NCBI RefSeq assembly: GCF_010726085.1
Contig: NZ_AP022560.1
Span: forward strand, 2,294,001-2,358,000
From: Mycolicibacterium moriokaense
Lineage (GTDB): Bacteria > Actinomycetota > Actinomycetes > Mycobacteriales > Mycobacteriaceae
Length of the DNA: 64,000 bases
Direction: 5' to 3'
The position numbers and the translations under genes were made by a program. Shown here piece by piece: positions 62,585 to 64,000 of the stretch (its first letter is position 1; every line of letters starts with the position of its first letter). A model generated the notes under the pieces. It did no database searches, was not told the origin of the DNA, and saw only the letters and a program-made list of their open reading frames with translations.

Positions 62585-63868
62585 ATGACTGATCTCGCGT
62601 CTGTCGACTACTTCTCCGACCAGGCGATCAGTCAGGACCCCTACGAGTACTGGGATTACCTGCGCTCGCAAGGTCCGGTGTTCAGGGAGCCGAACTACGG
62701 CGTCGTCGCCGTGACGGGCTATCGGGAAGTGATGGCCGCGTTCAAGGATCACGAGTCGTTCTCCGCCGTGAACGCCATCGGGGGACCGTTCCCACCGTTG
62801 CCGTTCACCCCGGAGGGTGACGACATCTCCGAGCAGATCGAGGCGCACCGTCACCTGTTTCCGATCTACGAGCACATGGTCGTGATGGATCCGCCTGCCC
62901 ATGAGCGGGCTCGGTCACTGCTCGCCAAGCTGCTCACCCCGCGGCGGTTGAAGGAGAACGAGGACTACATATGGCAGCTGGCCGACACCCAGCTCGATCA
63001 CGTCATCTCTGCCGGTCGCTGCGAGTTCCTCTCGGAGTACGCGAAACCCTTTGCCACGTCGGCGATCATCGACCTGCTCGGGGTTCCGGAGGAGGATCGA
63101 CCGGAGTTCCTCGCGGCGCTGGGCGCCGAGCGGCCCGACGGTTCGCGCGTGGGAGCTCTCGACGGCGAGCCGGTCGGTTCCGACCCGCTGCAGTACCTCG
63201 ACGACAAGTTCGCCGGATATCTCGCCGAGCGTCGCCGCGAACCGCGTAATGACGTCCTCTCGGGGATGGCCACCGCCGTCTATCCCGACGGTTCGACGCC
63301 GGAGCTGATGGAGGTGGTCAAGCCGGCGACGTTCCTGTTCGCCGCCGGACAGGAGACCGTCACCAAGCTGCTGAGCGCGGCGGTGCAGGTGCTCGGCGAC
63401 CGGCCGGAGTACCAGCAGCTGCTCCGCGAGCAGCCGGACCGGATTCCGGCGTTCATCGAGGAATCGTTGCGCATGCACTCCCCGACGAAGGTCGACTTCC
63501 GGCTGGTCCGCAAGACCACCACGCTCGGAGGGGTGCACCTGCCGGCGGGCACCGTGGTGATGCTCTGCCTCGGGGCCGCCAACCGCGATCCGGAGAAGTT
63601 CGAGGATCCTCACGAGTTCCGACCGGACCGTAAGAACGTGCGTGAACACATCGCGTTCGGCCGCGGCATCCACACCTGCGCCGGAGCCCCGTTGGCCCGC
63701 GTCGAGGGACGGATCACCGTCCAACGGCTGCTCGACCGCACCCGCAACATCGCCATCGACGAGGCCGCGCACGGCCCCGTAGGCGAGCGTCGGTATGCGT
63801 ACGAACCCACCTTCCTGCTGCGCGGCCTCACCGAACTGCACATCGAATTCACCCCTGCGACCAGCTGA
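62585..63868 (+). CDS. Cytochrome P450
   Basis: 427 residues from ATG 62585, AGGGAGACCG upstream; an earlier in-frame start would translate the operator. I-helix F-A-A-G-Q-E-T-V, K-helix E-E-S-L-R, heme loop F-G-R-G-I-H-T-C-A-G with Cys thiolate. No ferredoxin gene is adjacent. It shares control with the mycofactocin-type SDR, suggesting hydroxylation followed by alcohol oxidation. Family number cannot be given from sequence alone. Confidence 0.9.
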   Translation: MTDLASVDYFSDQAISQDPYEYWDYLRSQGPVFREPNYGVVAVTGYREVMAAFKDHESFSAVNAIGGPFPPLPFTPEGDDISEQIEAHRHLFPIYEHMVVMDPPAHERARSLLAKLLTPRRLKENEDYIWQLADTQLDHVISAGRCEFLSEYAKPFATSAIIDLLGVPEEDRPEFLAALGAERPDGSRVGALDGEPVGSDPLQYLDDKFAGYLAERRREPRNDVLSGMATAVYPDGSTPELMEVVKPATFLFAAGQETVTKLLSAAVQVLGDRPEYQQLLREQPDRIPAFIEESLRMHSPTKVDFRLVRKTTTLGGVHLPAGTVVMLCLGAANRDPEKFEDPHEFRPDRKNVREHIAFGRGIHTCAGAPLARVEGRITVQRLLDRTRNIAIDEAAHGPVGERRYAYEPTFLLRGLTELHIEFTPATS

Positions 63869-63871
63869 CCT

Positions 63872-63923
63872 GGCGATTCGGCGTGCTGGGTCACGCTGAG
63901 CGAGACCAGCCACGCCCAAGTCA
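63872..63923. repeat. Palindromic repeat family A, decayed copy 3
   Basis: GGCGATTCGGCGTGCT and GTCACGCTGAGCGAGACCA match the copy at 59917, but the right arm reads CCACGCCCAAGTCAC, with several mismatches. It lies 3 bp after the P450 stop. Confidence 0.65.
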
Positions 63924-63961
63924 CAAAGGCAATTTCGATGAGACCCTTGTCACAGCAGACA

Positions 63962-63989
63962 AACCTACCTACTGTGTGTTCACTAGGTT
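63962..63989. promoter_or_regulatory. Possible operator AACCTA-N16-TAGGTT
   Basis: A short inverted repeat in an AT-richer stretch after the last gene, near the end of the window. It may belong to the promoter of a gene beyond 64000. Confidence 0.25.
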
Positions 63990-64000
63990 GGTTCAACGAA

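Noticed and set aside
1..64000. CRISPR arrays, insertion sequences, prophage or tRNA-linked islands
   Set aside because: No spaced direct repeat array, transposase, integrase or tRNA-like cloverleaf was seen.

Overview
The window is GC-rich DNA packed with short-spaced genes for acyl-CoA, alcohol and aromatic catabolism: acyl-CoA dehydrogenases, crotonases, CaiB-type CoA transferases, SDRs, P450s, LLM flavin oxidoreductases, KstD-like flavoproteins, a WS/DGAT, and TetR/IclR regulators. GTG starts, 4-bp ATGA/GTGA overlaps and two SDRs of the mycofactocin-coupled type point to an environmental, probably fast-growing Mycobacterium/Mycolicibacterium or a close relative. I see no rRNA, tRNA, transposase, integrase or CRISPR array. 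No gap between genes exceeds 300 bp.

Layout. 1-2203: end of an acyl-CoA dehydrogenase/crotonase operon, closed by a terminator. 2312-4784: an SDR pair diverging from a MeaB/ArgK GTPase. 4781-10447: two TetR genes, a SnoaL-like protein, a GT1-like glycosyltransferase, and an operon of two membrane proteins plus cytochrome-oxidase subunit III- and IV-like proteins without subunits I/II. 10520-23130: a meta-cleavage cluster: KstD-like flavoprotein and IclR leftward; C-C hydrolase, MhpA-like hydroxylase, MhpB-like extradiol dioxygenase, second KstD-like protein, LLM oxidoreductase, SDR, cyclase-family hydrolase, hydrolase and SDR rightward. 23127-33879: a lone hydrolase, then a 10-kb operon of TetR, 3Fe-4S-type ferredoxin, P450, amidohydrolase, two M24-fold proteins, crotonase, a double CoA transferase and an SDR. 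33902-43025: SDR, epimerase, acyltransferase, acyl-CoA ligase, WS/DGAT, phosphotransferase, mycofactocin-type SDR, P450. 43167-54249: thioesterase, TetR, acyl-CoA dehydrogenases, crotonase, SnoaL-like protein, amidohydrolases, a Rieske oxygenase and a carboxymuconolactone-decarboxylase-like protein. 54332-63868: acyl-CoA dehydrogenase, CoA transferase, crotonase, thiolase, acyl-CoA dehydrogenase, LLM oxidoreductase, second mycofactocin-type SDR, TetR, P450.

How it may fit together. The palindrome GAGAAT-N3-ATTCTC (or the variant GAGAAC-N3-GTTCTC) occurs in five gene-start regions spread over 49 kb: SDR pair/MeaB, meta-cleavage operon, thioesterase, TetR/acyl-CoA dehydrogenase, and CMD-Rieske/amidohydrolase. 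A weaker copy precedes a P450. This suggests that one TetR protein, most simply the one at 44047-44772, coordinates ring oxidation, ring opening and beta-oxidation of a single substrate class. The layout is analogous to steroid degradation (KstD, hydroxylase, extradiol dioxygenase, C-C hydrolase), but the enzyme types differ. The substrate cannot be read from sequence.

Other regulators seem to have their own operators: AGTTGCCGATCGGCTA (three copies, TetR 5242-5826 and the membrane operon), TTTGATCGATCGATCAAA (TetR 61849-62463 and a P450), and TTAAATCA-N6-TGACTTAA (TetR 23954-24610). Palindromic repeat families sit at operon ends, and one 63-bp palindrome lies in frame between the two halves of the double CoA transferase.
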